Shown here piece after piece: positions 52,974 to 61,711 of a stretch of 64,000 bases of DNA. Below the pieces are notes generated by a model. That model saw only the letters and a list, made by a program, of their open reading frames with translations. It was not told the origin of the DNA and ran no database searches. The first letter of the stretch is position 1, and the number at the start of each line of letters is the position of its first letter. A program made the position numbers and the translations under genes. The DNA comes from Pseudolabrys sp. Root1462. GTDB taxonomy: Bacteria > Pseudomonadota > Alphaproteobacteria > Rhizobiales > Xanthobacteraceae. The stretch is taken from the NCBI RefSeq assembly GCF_001426945.1, contig NZ_LMFS01000001.1, forward strand, positions 2,193,904 through 2,257,903. Direction: 5' to 3'.

Positions 52974-53516
52974 ATGAAAGTCAGCAAGGAAAAAGTAGCG
53001 GAGCACCGCAAGGCCATCCTCGAAGCGGCCGGCGAGCTGTTCCGCGCGCGTGGCTTCGACGATGTCAGTGTTTCCGACGTCATGAAGGAGGCCGGCCTGA
53101 CGCACGGCGCGTTCTATGGCTACTTCCCGTCGAAAGAGGCGCTGATCGCCGAGGCCGTGTCGGCGGCGCTGGCGCCCGAACCGGCCAAACCGCGCCGCAC
53201 GGTCGCTGACTTTGCCGACGCCTATCTCGGCACGCGGCATCGCGATAACCGCGAAGCCTCCTGCATGTTCTCGAGCCTCGGCACCGAAGCCTCGCGCGGC
53301 TCCGATGAATTGCGTCATGCCATGACCCAATCGCTGCGCACCACGCTTGACCGCTTCACTGCTGAAGCCAAGGGCAAGACGGCCGAGGACAAGCGGCGCA
53401 ACGCCATTGCCGCCTGGACCTCGATGGTCGGCGCCCTGGTACTCGCCCGCATTGCTGACGACGAGGACCTGTCACAGGAGATCTTGCGCGAAGCACGCGC
53501 CGCCCTGCCGCTGTGA
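52974..53516 (+). CDS. TetR family transcriptional regulator
   Basis: The 180-residue protein has the TetR N-terminal DNA-binding domain: HRKAILEAAGELFRARGFDD, then SVSDVMKEAGLTHGAFYGYF with the recognition helix and the FPSKEALIAEA-like end. The C-terminal ligand domain contains a cysteine in EASCMFSSLGTEA, as in related TetR proteins next to SDR genes. GGAGG lies nine bases upstream of the ATG at 52974. It probably represses the divergent SDR gene and itself. Confidence 0.92.
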   Translation: MKVSKEKVAEHRKAILEAAGELFRARGFDDVSVSDVMKEAGLTHGAFYGYFPSKEALIAEAVSAALAPEPAKPRRTVADFADAYLGTRHRDNREASCMFSSLGTEASRGSDELRHAMTQSLRTTLDRFTAEAKGKTAEDKRRNAIAAWTSMVGALVLARIADDEDLSQEILREARAALPL

Positions 53517-53535
53517 GCGGGGTTCAGGCCGAAAA

Positions 53536-54015
53536 CTATGCCGCGCCGAGGCGCTTCTCGTAACGCCACACCTCGAGATCGAACGGGCCATCGGCAGTCT
53601 CGAGGCGGCTGACGAAGTTGCCGCTGCGGCGCCAACCGCATTTCTCGTAGAAACGCGCGGCGCGTCCATTGCCGATCGCGCAGGCGAGCCAAGCTATCGC
53701 ATGCCCCTGCGCGGCAAGACACGTCTCCGCATCAGCGATCAGCTCTTGCGCAACGCCCTGCCCGCGCGCTGCGGCCGCGACGTAGAACTGATAGAGCTCG
53801 TCGGCCTTCAGCAGATGGAAGCCGAGAGGCGAGCCAACCGGTCCGATCACCCGCAGGTCGGCCTGCGCGTCGCGGAGGCGCCCGGCGAAACTGCTCAGCG
53901 TACGCGCCCGCGTCAGTGCTTCGGGCACGATGGCGGCATGGGCATCCTGCCAGCCGTCATGCCAGAGGCGGGCCAGCGCATCGATTTCGCTGCCATCGGC
54001 CGCTCGGACGCTCAT
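53536..54015 (-). CDS. GNAT family N-acetyltransferase
   Basis: The 159-residue protein has the GNAT fold with the acetyl-CoA-binding segment VAAAARGQGVAQELIADAE (Q/R-x-x-G-x-A/G pattern) near residue 85. It ends with the GNAT arrangement ARFYEKCGWRRSG. The start at 54015 is where MSVRAADGSEIDAL begins; upstream frame extension is arginine-rich and overlaps the next gene. The acceptor is unknown. It converges with the TetR gene and follows a LOG-family gene on the same strand. Confidence 0.85.
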   Translation of the reverse strand: MSVRAADGSEIDALARLWHDGWQDAHAAIVPEALTRARTLSSFAGRLRDAQADLRVIGPVGSPLGFHLLKADELYQFYVAAAARGQGVAQELIADAETCLAAQGHAIAWLACAIGNGRAARFYEKCGWRRSGNFVSRLETADGPFDLEVWRYEKRLGAA

Positions 54016-54040
54016 GATCCCCCGCGCAAGCCTGTGCTCG

Positions 54041-54793
54041 CTATTTCGCCGCCGCCTGCGAGAACGTGCGATGCGCGCCGAGGTCCATGGCCGCAAGCTT
54101 GGTCCACACCTCGCCGGCGTCGTCGGCATAGTCAAAGACGCGGAGATCCGACGGGGCGATGGTGCCGGCCTCGACAAGAGCCTCGAGGTTGACGGCCGAT
54201 TTCCAGAACTGCCGGTCCACCATGATCGTCGCCACCGGCGGCGATTTTCCGGTGATACGCAGGTTCAGTATCTCGAACAGCTCGTCGAACGTGCCGAAAC
54301 CGCCGGGGAACACCACGAGAGCGTTGGCGCGCATCGCAAGATGCATCTTGCGCACCGAGAAGTAATGGAAGCGGAAGGTCAGTTCCGGCGTGGTGTAGGG
54401 ATTGGGCCGCTGCTCATGCGGCAATTCGATATTGAAGCCGACCGTCGGCGCGCCGGCGTCATAAGCGCCGCGATTGGCGGCTTCCATCAGTCCCGGGCCG
54501 CCGCCGGTGGCAATGACATTGTCGCGCATCAGTCCGGCCGGCCTCAGCGCGCCGCCCTGCTCCGAGGCAATGCGGCCGAAAGCGCGCGCCTGTTCGTACC
54601 AGAACGCCTGTCGACCCGGTCCGTTTTCGCGCACGCGCGCCGAACCGAAGACGACGACGGTCGAACGGATGTGCCATTTGGCAAGCCCGGCCTCGGCAGT
54701 TTCGAATTCGTGGCGCAGCCGTTCACCGCGCAGGCCGTTGCCCGGCTTGAATTCGGCACAGAGCGCCTCGCCATCCGATTCCTTCTCCGGCAT
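54041..54793 (-). CDS. LOG family protein (TIGR00730-like)
   Basis: The 250-residue protein has the Rossmann-like lysine decarboxylase-like/LOG fold: TVVVFGSARV, the ATGGGPGLMEAANRGA loop near residue 95, and the PGGFGTFDELFE signature near 160. Members with PGGxGTxxE release the base from cytokinin-type nucleotides or hydrolyse other nucleotide 5'-monophosphates. A GTG at 54808 could add five residues. It lies 17 bases after the secreted hydrolase gene and 26 bases before the GNAT gene, so a three-gene unit is possible. Confidence 0.88.
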   Translation of the reverse strand: MPEKESDGEALCAEFKPGNGLRGERLRHEFETAEAGLAKWHIRSTVVVFGSARVRENGPGRQAFWYEQARAFGRIASEQGGALRPAGLMRDNVIATGGGPGLMEAANRGAYDAGAPTVGFNIELPHEQRPNPYTTPELTFRFHYFSVRKMHLAMRANALVVFPGGFGTFDELFEILNLRITGKSPPVATIMVDRQFWKSAVNLEALVEAGTIAPSDLRVFDYADDAGEVWTKLAAMDLGAHRTFSQAAAK

Positions 54794-54809
54794 CGCGTTA
54801 TCGGTCACG

Positions 54810-56015
54810 TCATTTGATCCCGTCGAACCATGTCTTCCAGTGTGGGACGGCCGTGGCATAGGTGCCGCGATGACTGGTCGGTCCGGTCGAAACCGCCTCG
54901 ACATCCGGATTGCCGTTGCCGATCGCCTGCTGATAGGTCATCGCCAGCCGGCCCAGCCCCACGCTGATGGCCTCGTCAGCCTCACCGTAATAATTGCGCA
55001 CGGGCGACTTGATGATCCAGCGATAGGCGGTCGTCTGCGCGACCAACTTGCCATAAGCCGACTGCGCAAAATACTGCGCATCGAAATAGTCCTTCTTGAT
55101 GAGCTTGTGCAGGTCGGTCGGCACGTCGGCCGCGTTGAACGGCTCGCGCTCATAGGCCTTGCGCGCGGCCTCGTAATACGGCTCGGCGATCAGCGAGCGC
55201 GCCAGCCCGGGCACGCCGTAATAATTCTCAAAGGCGAAGGACGACAGGATGAACAGCGAGTTCACCCAGTCAGCATCGTTCTTGCGCGGGAAGCTGAGGA
55301 AGCCGTTGAGCGCGACGAAGATATCGACCGGCGCGCTGGCAGTCGCCGCGGCATCGACCTTGACGCCCGCGCTTTCCAGTTTCTCGAGGAAGGCCATGGT
55401 GACGAAACCGCCCTGCGACCAGCCGGCGATGAACAGCTTGCTGCTCGTGAGCTTCAGATCCGCCAGCACCGCCCGGCTCGCCATCAGCATGTCGTAAGTC
55501 GCCTGCTGATGGCTGGCCTTGACCATGTAGCCTTCCGGCTCCTTCGACGAACCCATGCCGAAATAGTCGGCGCCAATGACGATGTAGCCCTGCCCGGCGA
55601 ATTGCCCGAGCATCAGCTGCGTCTCCGGCGACTGATCGGGGAACGACGGCACTTGCGTCTTTTCGTACACGGTGCCGTGCTGATACGACACCATCGGAAA
55701 CGATGTGCCGGCGATATCCGGCACGGCGATCAAGCCGGTCGCCACGATCGGCTTGTTGCCGCGCTCCGGCATGACCGAATTGTACGTCACGCGATAAAGC
55801 TTCACGGCGTTCTTCGCCGCGCTGTACTTGACATCGACACCGAAGAATTTCGGCGTATCGCCGGTCAGTACCGTGTTGAGCTTGTCGGCGTCCCAGCGGC
55901 CGATGAGCTCGTACTGCACGCCGGAGGCCACCTGCACGGCGCCTGCGCCCTGCGCCGCGGCATGAGGCGCAACGGCACTCAACAAAACGAAGGCAGCCAG
56001 CGCCCGGGCGATCAT
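54810..56015 (-). CDS. Exported alpha/beta hydrolase
   Basis: The 401-residue protein has a signal peptide (MIARALAAFVLLSAVAPHAAA before QGA). It has an alpha/beta hydrolase fold with a loop YQHGTVYEK, the nucleophile serine in AGWSQGGFVT near residue 200 and VIGADYFGMG before it. It resembles bacterial members of the secretory-lipase/esterase group. The catalytic acid and histidine probably lie in the last third (TSHRGTYATAVPHW). The frame is open far upstream to 56615, but that part is antisense to the glycosylase gene and is arginine-rich, so I start at 56015. Confidence 0.85.
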   Translation of the reverse strand: MIARALAAFVLLSAVAPHAAAQGAGAVQVASGVQYELIGRWDADKLNTVLTGDTPKFFGVDVKYSAAKNAVKLYRVTYNSVMPERGNKPIVATGLIAVPDIAGTSFPMVSYQHGTVYEKTQVPSFPDQSPETQLMLGQFAGQGYIVIGADYFGMGSSKEPEGYMVKASHQQATYDMLMASRAVLADLKLTSSKLFIAGWSQGGFVTMAFLEKLESAGVKVDAAATASAPVDIFVALNGFLSFPRKNDADWVNSLFILSSFAFENYYGVPGLARSLIAEPYYEAARKAYEREPFNAADVPTDLHKLIKKDYFDAQYFAQSAYGKLVAQTTAYRWIIKSPVRNYYGEADEAISVGLGRLAMTYQQAIGNGNPDVEAVSTGPTSHRGTYATAVPHWKTWFDGIK

Positions 56016-56113
56016 TCGCGTTCTCCGAAGAATAAAGTGTGGCCTCAAGCTGCACGCGCACAGCTTAAATTTCGCTGAACTACGACAAAATACCGGCGTA
56101 CCGCGCCGATACC

Positions 56114-56785
56114 TCAACCGACGCTGAGCGCCAGGATCCGGCTCAACTCGCGCTGCGGCCGCTTGGTTTCCTGCGCCCAACTGTTGAACGCTTCCTGCAC
56201 CGCGTGCAATGCCGCCTTCGAGGTCGCCGGCCTGTCGATGACGCCGTCGCGGATCAGGGCCTTGGTCACGTCGGCCGAGAGGATGAAGGCATCCCAGCCG
56301 TTGAAGCGCAGGAAGTACATCGCGGTGGCACCGCCGAGCCTGGAGCCATATTTCTTCAGGTACTCCATGAGGCCGATCTGATCCGACGCCGGCCAGCTCT
56401 TGAGAAACGCTGCGAACGAGCCGTGCTCGGCGGCGATGTCGCGGACGAAGCGGGCATTGGCGATCGTCGCCTTGATTTTCGGTCCATTGCGCACGATGCC
56501 GGTGTCCTTCATCAGCCGCGCGATATCCCTGGCGCCATAGGACGCGACCTTGTCCGGATCGAATTGGTCGAAGGCCGTCTCGAAGCCCGGCCACTTCTGC
56601 TCGACCACGTCCCACGAAAAGCCCGACGAGAAGATCGCCTTGGCCATGCCGGCGAGAAAGCGGTCATCGCCCTGCTTGAGGCTTGCATGCGCGCGCCGCA
56701 GCTCGGCGAGCTTGGCTTTGACGCCATCGACGCCGTGATGCTTTTCCGCTTTGGCCAGGATCGTGGCGAATTTGACGTTCGGCAT
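56114..56785 (-). CDS. DNA-3-methyladenine glycosylase I family protein
   Basis: The 223-residue protein belongs to the Tag/adenine-glyco family of alkylation repair enzymes. The core pattern is visible: FSSGFSWDVVEQKWPGFE near residue 50-67, then FDPDKVASYG and DIARLMKDTGIVRNGPKI near 90-107. The sequence FLRFNGWDAFILSADV follows. Tag enzymes use these helices to bind 3-methyladenine. The zinc-binding Cys/His residues of E. coli Tag are not evident, as in the related YP-type subgroup. The start at 56785 begins MPNVKFATILAKAE. Confidence 0.82.
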   Translation of the reverse strand: MPNVKFATILAKAEKHHGVDGVKAKLAELRRAHASLKQGDDRFLAGMAKAIFSSGFSWDVVEQKWPGFETAFDQFDPDKVASYGARDIARLMKDTGIVRNGPKIKATIANARFVRDIAAEHGSFAAFLKSWPASDQIGLMEYLKKYGSRLGGATAMYFLRFNGWDAFILSADVTKALIRDGVIDRPATSKAALHAVQEAFNSWAQETKRPQRELSRILALSVG

Positions 56786-56863
56786 GATGGTCCGCGCAGT
56801 ATGCCGAAATGCCGTTGCCCGAACAACCGAGGACAACGGCACCGCCGGCGCGGGCCTGCCCGG

Positions 56864-58066
56864 CTAGTGGCGCCGCCCGGTCATGAAATAAGCCAGAGCC
56901 AGCAACGGCAACGCGGCGCCGATCCAGACCACGCCCGGCCAGCCCGCGCCGGCGTAAGCCCAGACGCCAATCGCCGAACCAACGGCGCCGCCCATGAAGA
57001 ACGTCGCCATGTACAGGCCATTGATGCGCGAGCGCAGGTCCGGGCTGAGCAAAAAGATGGCGCGCTGGCCAAAGACCAGATTGGCCATCACGGCGGCATC
57101 GATCAGAATGGCCGCCGCCACCAGGATGGCGCGCGCCGAGGTTGAGCCGTGCTGGGCCAGGAGTGTGACCAGCACTGCACCCGATGTCGTCAGCATCGCG
57201 AGAACGGTGCCTGCTCGGCTCCAGCCGCGATCGGCGACCCTCCCCGCAATCGGCGCCGCAACCGCTCCGGCAACGCCGGCCAATGCAAAGAGCGCCACCC
57301 CGTTGTGCGTCAGGTGGAAAGCCGGCCCCAGCAACAGCAGCGGCGCCGTGGTCCAGAACAGGCTGAAGACAGCGAACATGGCGGCTTGATACAGCGCGCG
57401 CCGGCGCAACAACGGCTCCGTCACCATGAGTCCCAGCATCGAGCGCAACAGTTCGCCATAACCCGGCCGAGTCTGCGGACGGCGCGGCGGCAACGCCCGC
57501 GCCAGGACCAGGGCCAGAACGATCATCACACCGGCCGACAGCACAAACACCGCGTGCCACGACAGTAACTCGGTGACAAAGGATGCGATGGGCCGCGCCA
57601 GCATGATGCCCAGCGTCAGTCCGCTCATGACATTGCCGACCACCTGCCCGCGCATCTCCGGCGGCGCCAGATGCGACGCATAAGGCACGAGGATTTGCAC
57701 GGCGATCGAGCCGACACCGACAAAGAATGCAGCCGTCAGGAATAGCATCGCGGACGGCGCCACGGCGGCGGCTAACAGACTGACGATGGCCAGGCCCATC
57801 GAGGCCAGTATCAGCAGGCGGTTCTCGACCCGGTCGGCCAACGGCACCACCAGCAACAGTCCGAGCCCGTAGCCGACCTGCGTCACCGTCACGATCAAGC
57901 CGGCAGCCTTCGGCGTCATGCCGAGCGTCTGGCTGATCGGCTCGACCAGCGGCTGCGCGTAATAGACATTGGCGGCGATCGCGCCGCAGGCGGTCGCCAG
58001 CAGCAATGTCAGCATTGCCGAGATGGCGGGTTTGTCGGCAGGAAAGCAATCGGCAGTCGTCGTCAT
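56864..58066 (-). CDS. MFS efflux transporter
   Basis: The 400-residue protein has about twelve hydrophobic segments with MFS motifs, including PLADRVENRLLIL (motif A-like, loop 2-3) near residue 77 and a repeat AGRVADRGWSRAG near 275. It resembles YdhP/AraJ-like drug exporters. It is transcribed away from the TetR gene upstream, and the GGAAAC-N4-GTTTCC site 16 bases before its start matches the one at the TetR promoter, so TetR probably represses it. The substrate is unknown. Confidence 0.89.
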   Translation of the reverse strand: MTTTADCFPADKPAISAMLTLLLATACGAIAANVYYAQPLVEPISQTLGMTPKAAGLIVTVTQVGYGLGLLLVVPLADRVENRLLILASMGLAIVSLLAAAVAPSAMLFLTAAFFVGVGSIAVQILVPYASHLAPPEMRGQVVGNVMSGLTLGIMLARPIASFVTELLSWHAVFVLSAGVMIVLALVLARALPPRRPQTRPGYGELLRSMLGLMVTEPLLRRRALYQAAMFAVFSLFWTTAPLLLLGPAFHLTHNGVALFALAGVAGAVAAPIAGRVADRGWSRAGTVLAMLTTSGAVLVTLLAQHGSTSARAILVAAAILIDAAVMANLVFGQRAIFLLSPDLRSRINGLYMATFFMGGAVGSAIGVWAYAGAGWPGVVWIGAALPLLALAYFMTGRRH

Positions 58067-58074
58067 GGCACGTC

Positions 58075-58097
58075 CTTATAGGGAAACGATTGTTTCC
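58075..58097 (-). promoter_or_regulatory. TetR operator and -10 of the MFS gene
   Basis: GGAAAC-GATT-GTTTCC (58082-58097) is an inverted repeat directly upstream of TATAAG (minus strand, + 58075-58080). The -10 lies about nine bases from the start codon, so a nearly leaderless transcript is predicted. It matches the operator at the TetR promoter. Confidence 0.65.
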
Positions 58098-58114
58098 TTT
58101 TTAGTGAAATTTTT

Positions 58115-58732
58115 TTAGTCGATCATCTTCAGCGCGGTGGCGATGACGGTCTCGACCCCGGTCCTGCTCGGCCGCACCTTGCGAACCAGCCGCAAGCCTT
58201 GCAGCAGGCAGAACATTGCGTGACCGACGGCGGCAGCATCGACCTGTGCGGAGATCGAGCCGTCATCCTGACCTTCGCGGATCAAACCGACGAGACGCAT
58301 CTCGTTGCCCTTGAATGCCTGAGCCACGCGCTCGGCGACATCGGCGTCAACGGTCGCCACTTCGCTGGCGCTGCTAACGACGAGGCAGCCGCGCCGGCCT
58401 TCCTCGCCAAGCGACGACTCGGCGTAGAATCTGAGCACCTGACGCAAGCGGTCCCTGGCGGTCCCGGTTTCCGCCAGCGACTTTCTCAGCCTGTCTTCCC
58501 TGACCTCGCGATAGCGATCGAACGCGGCGAGGAAAACGGCCTTCTTGTCCTTGAAAGCCTTGTAGATGCTGCCTTCGGCCAAACCCATCGCCTCGGCCAG
58601 TTCACCGATCGAGGTGGCGTTGAAGCCGCGCTCGGAAAAGATCCGAACCGCGCCATCGAGCGCAACGTCCATATCAAAAGCGCGCGGCCGGCCGGGGCCG
58701 CGCTGAACGGGTGAAGCGAGCGTCTTCGTCAT
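58115..58732 (-). CDS. TetR family transcriptional regulator
   Basis: The 205-residue protein has the TetR DNA-binding domain: RGPGRPRAFD, then ALDGAVRIFSERGFNATSIG and EAMGLAEGSIYKAFKDKKAVF with the recognition helix. A cysteine in RRGCLVVSSASEVA is typical of the YcdC/NemR-like groups. The C-terminal TetR_C domain is present. Its gene is headed by an operator that fills the spacer between TTGAAT and TATAAT, so it probably represses itself and the downstream MFS gene. Confidence 0.92.
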   Translation of the reverse strand: MTKTLASPVQRGPGRPRAFDMDVALDGAVRIFSERGFNATSIGELAEAMGLAEGSIYKAFKDKKAVFLAAFDRYREVREDRLRKSLAETGTARDRLRQVLRFYAESSLGEEGRRGCLVVSSASEVATVDADVAERVAQAFKGNEMRLVGLIREGQDDGSISAQVDAAAVGHAMFCLLQGLRLVRKVRPSRTGVETVIATALKMID

Positions 58733-58738
58733 CGCCCT

Positions 58739-58767
58739 ATTATAGGAAACATTCGTTTCCTATTCAA
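58739..58767 (-). promoter_or_regulatory. Promoter and operator of the TetR gene
   Basis: On the minus strand TTGAAT (+ 58762-58767) and TATAAT (+ 58739-58744) are spaced by 17 bases. The spacer is almost entirely the palindrome ATAGGAAAC-ATTC-GTTTCCTAT (58742-58763). Position +1 would fall at about 58732, the A of the start codon, predicting a leaderless message. Confidence 0.7.
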
Positions 58768-58803
58768 GCCCTCCCCCGCACGCGCATAGACGAATCGATC
58801 CTC

Positions 58804-59226
58804 TCAGACACCGAACCGGACATGGCCGTTCTCGTCGATCGGCCAGGCGGGATTCCAGGCGATTTCCCAGGCATGGGCGTCGGGATCGGCGACATAGCCG
58901 CGAAAGCCGCCATGCGCCGGCGCGTCCGCCGGGCGCAGGATATGCCCGCCCGCCGCGGCGAGCCTGTCGATCGTCGGCTGCACGTCGTCCTTGTGGCGGA
59001 CATTGTGCGCCAGCGCAAAAGCACCCGGCCGCGACCAGCCGCTCCGCATCATATCGCTCTCCAGCGCCGCCGCCTGCCACGTGCTGAGCACGAAGCCGTT
59101 CATCTGATAAAAAATGACTTCGGCATTTTCAAACACCGGCACCCAGCCAAACCCTTCGGTATAGAAGCGTCGCGACCGGCCGAGATCGGCAATTCCCAAT
59201 GTCACCACGGCAATCTGCTGCTGCAT
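58804..59226 (-). CDS. VOC family protein (glyoxalase-like)
   Basis: The 140-residue protein has the vicinal oxygen chelate fold: VVTLGIADLGRSRRFYTEGF at the start, then FFYQ-like strand FYQMNGFVLSTW, AHNVRHKDDVQPTID and YVADPDAHAWEIAWNP at the end. Histidine and glutamate ligands typical of the family are at the start of the second and end of the last strands. The specific reaction (glyoxalase, dioxygenase or resistance) is not evident. It is on the same strand as the TetR gene, 71 bases away. Confidence 0.87.
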   Translation of the reverse strand: MQQQIAVVTLGIADLGRSRRFYTEGFGWVPVFENAEVIFYQMNGFVLSTWQAAALESDMMRSGWSRPGAFALAHNVRHKDDVQPTIDRLAAAGGHILRPADAPAHGGFRGYVADPDAHAWEIAWNPAWPIDENGHVRFGV

Positions 59227-59256
59227 CCTGAAACCTCTTCGCAGTGATCTACGCGC

Positions 59257-59652
59257 TCAATCGGATCGGCTCGAGCCGCTGTTCGGTACTATCAATGCTT
59301 CAATGGTCGCCGGCATGAACAAGCCCGCCGCCGCAAGGCCAGCGTGCGGAGCGCGAGTACAAATAAGGGCGGGAGTTGAAGACGTGGCTGCCGTGGCCTG
59401 AAGCATCCGAAATCGCGGGTCGTATCGTCGGCTGGCGCGCTCGGCAACCGCTTCGATGTCGGCGACGTCGGCATTGACGAACTGATTCCCGTGTCGCCTG
59501 GCGTCGTCGATGATAGATACATACGGCGTGAGTATTTCGTCACGATAGTACCAATGCTTGGCCAGGCTTCTATCAGCCATGACGGTGGCTTCCTCGACAC
59601 CGGCGCAGAGACCGACCCCGTCGAGCCCACATCCCGTAATTTTAACCGACAT
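59257..59652 (-). CDS. Possible hypothetical protein (low confidence)
   Basis: The frame from an ATG at 59652 encodes about 131 residues. The middle part (MADRSLAKHWYYRDEI and ADVADIEAVAERASRRYD) has a plausible protein composition with aromatic and acidic residues. The end is alanine/threonine/proline-rich and may be out of frame. This stretch is lower in GC than its surroundings. I do not recognise any family and cannot rule out that it is non-coding or a gene remnant. Confidence 0.3.
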   Translation of the reverse strand: MSVKITGCGLDGVGLCAGVEEATVMADRSLAKHWYYRDEILTPYVSIIDDARRHGNQFVNADVADIEAVAERASRRYDPRFRMLQATAATSSTPALICTRAPHAGLAAAGLFMPATIEALIVPNSGSSRSD

Positions 59653-59929
59653 GCGACGAATCGGTTTCCCCGGCGCGGCCTGTGATTTGCGGTCTCGCGC
59701 GGCGCAACACGAGAAGACATCCCTGCCCTGCGCCGTGGGCCGGCGGCGGCCCTGATATGAAGCCGCCCAATTCCTCTCGCGAGAGGCCGGGCCTTGGCCG
59801 ACAAGGCAAGCCACCCCGGCTTGCGTGCGCGTGACGCCGGCTTATCTGTGACAGACCGCGACCGGCGCCTGATCGTTCATCCCGCACGACCGCATAGGCG
59901 CGAATCCATCGACGACAGGAGAAATGGGA
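59653..59929. other. Intergenic region before the yghU-type gene
   Basis: No clear gene is seen. The + strand frames are short, and the minus-strand frame continues the low-confidence reading frame upstream of 59652 with arginine-rich composition. AGGAGA at 59917-59922 is the ribosome-binding site of the next gene. Confidence 0.4.
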
Positions 59930-60808
59930 ATGACTGCGACGACCGATTACACGCCGCCAAAGGTTTGGACTTGGAATAAGCCCTCGGGCGGCCAATTCGC
60001 CAGCATCAATCGTCCTGTCTCTGGGCCCACTCATGAAAAGGAATTGCCGGTGGGCAAGCATCCGCTGCAACTTTATTCTCTCGCGACGCCGAACGGCCAG
60101 AAGGTCACGATCATGCTCGAGGAGCTTCTTGCCCTCGGACACAAGAGCGCGGAATACGACGCCTGGCTGATCAAGATCGGCGACGGCGAGCAGTTCGGCT
60201 CCGGCTTTGTCGCGGTCAACCCGAACTCCAAGATCCCGGCGCTGTTGGACCGCAGCGGTCCAAAGCCTATCCGTGTTTTCGAGTCCGGCGCCATCCTCAC
60301 TTATCTCGCCGAAAAATTCGGCGCCTTGCTGCCGAAGGACCCGGCGGCGCGCGCGGAATGCTTCTCCTGGCTGTTCTGGCAGATGGGCTCGGCGCCCTAT
60401 CTCGGCGGCGGCTTCGGCCACTTCTACGCTTATGCGCCGACCAAGATGGAATATCCGATCGACCGCTTTGCGATGGAAGTGAAGCGCCAGCTCGACGTGC
60501 TCGACAAGCGCCTAGCCGAGAGCGAGTACATCGCCGGCCCCGACTACACCATCGCCGACATCGCCATTCTGCCTTGGTACGGCGGCCTGGTGAAGGGCTG
60601 GCTCTACGGCGACTCCGCCACCTTCCTGAGCGCGCACGAGTACAAGCACGTCAACCGCTGGGCCGATCAATTGCTGGCGCGGCCGGCGGTGAAGCGCGGC
60701 CGCATCGTCAATCGCGTGTCCGGCGATCCGAAGAGCCAGTTGCACGAGCGTCATGACGGTGGCGACTTCGAGTCCAGGACGCAGGACAAGCTGGCGAAGG
60801 CGACCTAG
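59930..60808 (+). CDS. yghU: YghU-type glutathione-dependent disulfide-bond oxidoreductase
   Basis: The 292-residue protein is a nu-class glutathione transferase homologue. It has a long N-terminal extension (about 45 residues, TTDYTPPKVWTWNKPSGG) before the thioredoxin-like domain (HPLQLYSLATPNGQKVTIML). The family block NPNSKIPALLDRS and the ESGAILTYLAEKFG segment follow, with a helical C-terminal domain. E. coli YghU reduces disulfides with glutathione. An ATG at 59924 lies too close to AGGAGA; the ATG at 59930 has correct spacing, so I use it. Confidence 0.9.
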   Translation: MTATTDYTPPKVWTWNKPSGGQFASINRPVSGPTHEKELPVGKHPLQLYSLATPNGQKVTIMLEELLALGHKSAEYDAWLIKIGDGEQFGSGFVAVNPNSKIPALLDRSGPKPIRVFESGAILTYLAEKFGALLPKDPAARAECFSWLFWQMGSAPYLGGGFGHFYAYAPTKMEYPIDRFAMEVKRQLDVLDKRLAESEYIAGPDYTIADIAILPWYGGLVKGWLYGDSATFLSAHEYKHVNRWADQLLARPAVKRGRIVNRVSGDPKSQLHERHDGGDFESRTQDKLAKAT

Positions 60809-60817
60809 GCCCAGGCA

Positions 60818-61600
60818 CTAGCCGCCGGTGTCGTCGGCGGCTTTTCTGGCTTTCTCGGCGGCGTCCTGAGCGTCACGGACGGCAACCGCGGCCTCGGCGC
60901 GGCCGGCGGCTTCGTGGCTTCTCGCCATATCGGCAAAGCTTACCACTATCCGCGCGGAGGCCTTCGCCTCGGCGCGGCACTTGAACGCCGCGGGCCAATC
61001 GCCTTTGGCCTCGGCCTCGCGCGCGCAACGCGCGAGATCTTCCGTGCTGATGGCGATCTGGTTGGCGGACGCCGCCAGCGACATGGTGAGTTGTGCCTCA
61101 TTGAGGCTGGCGATGGTGGTGGTGCCCCGATCGTCCATCACCGTTGTGTCCCAATCCAACGGCGCAATCAGGGCTCCGCAATGAAACTGTATGTAATTTC
61201 CCAACGCGGTCGCCGATTGATCCATCGTCTCGGTGCTCGATTTCGGTGTCCGGGCGGCCTTTCCCAGTTCGACGCCGTAAGCGACGCCCAACTTGTGCCC
61301 AACCTCGAGACCGTCTCCCCACCCCAGACGTTCGTCGCCCGGCCTGAGCACCTCCGGGGTTGGGATCGACAACAGGATGAGAGTTTTGTTCTCGACAGGA
61401 CTGGTCGCCGAACCGTTGTAACCATCGACCACGCCGCGCAGCCAACCGGGATAGGCGCCCTGGCAGGCGCCGCGATGAAACGCCGGACTATCGCGATCGG
61501 CGAGCGCTGCTCCAGCGCTCCAAGCGAACGCGCCGAGCGCGATGATGACCGGGCTCAATCGTCGAATGGCGCTTGGCGCCTGCCCCGTCCGATGCGTCAT
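60818..61600 (-). CDS. Exported hypothetical protein
   Basis: The 260-residue product starts MTHRTGQAPSAIRR and has a hydrophobic stretch (VIIALGAFAWSAGAALA) that reads as a signal peptide. Its mature part has few cysteines (in RGACQGAYPGW, FHCGALIAP, DLARCAREA and FKCRAEA), possibly forming two disulfides. A helical C-terminus is rich in alanine and glutamate (AEAAVAVRDAQDAAEKARKA). I do not recognise a family. ATGs at 61645 and 61648 would add about 16 residues before the signal. It is probably periplasmic or envelope-associated. Confidence 0.7.
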   Translation of the reverse strand: MTHRTGQAPSAIRRLSPVIIALGAFAWSAGAALADRDSPAFHRGACQGAYPGWLRGVVDGYNGSATSPVENKTLILLSIPTPEVLRPGDERLGWGDGLEVGHKLGVAYGVELGKAARTPKSSTETMDQSATALGNYIQFHCGALIAPLDWDTTVMDDRGTTTIASLNEAQLTMSLAASANQIAISTEDLARCAREAEAKGDWPAAFKCRAEAKASARIVVSFADMARSHEAAGRAEAAVAVRDAQDAAEKARKAADDTGG

Positions 61601-61711
61601 GCTGGCCACCTTTGATCGTGCTCCGTCTCCTCGCGGAGCCGCCATCATGAGGGCTAGCCGTCGCCACCAGCATTGATCTGCATCAGCCTGAATCGGATAC
61701 CGGTAACGGTC

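Noticed and set aside
56016-56615. N-terminal extension of the exported hydrolase
   Set aside because: The extension is antisense-frame to the DNA glycosylase gene and would bury the signal peptide inside the protein.
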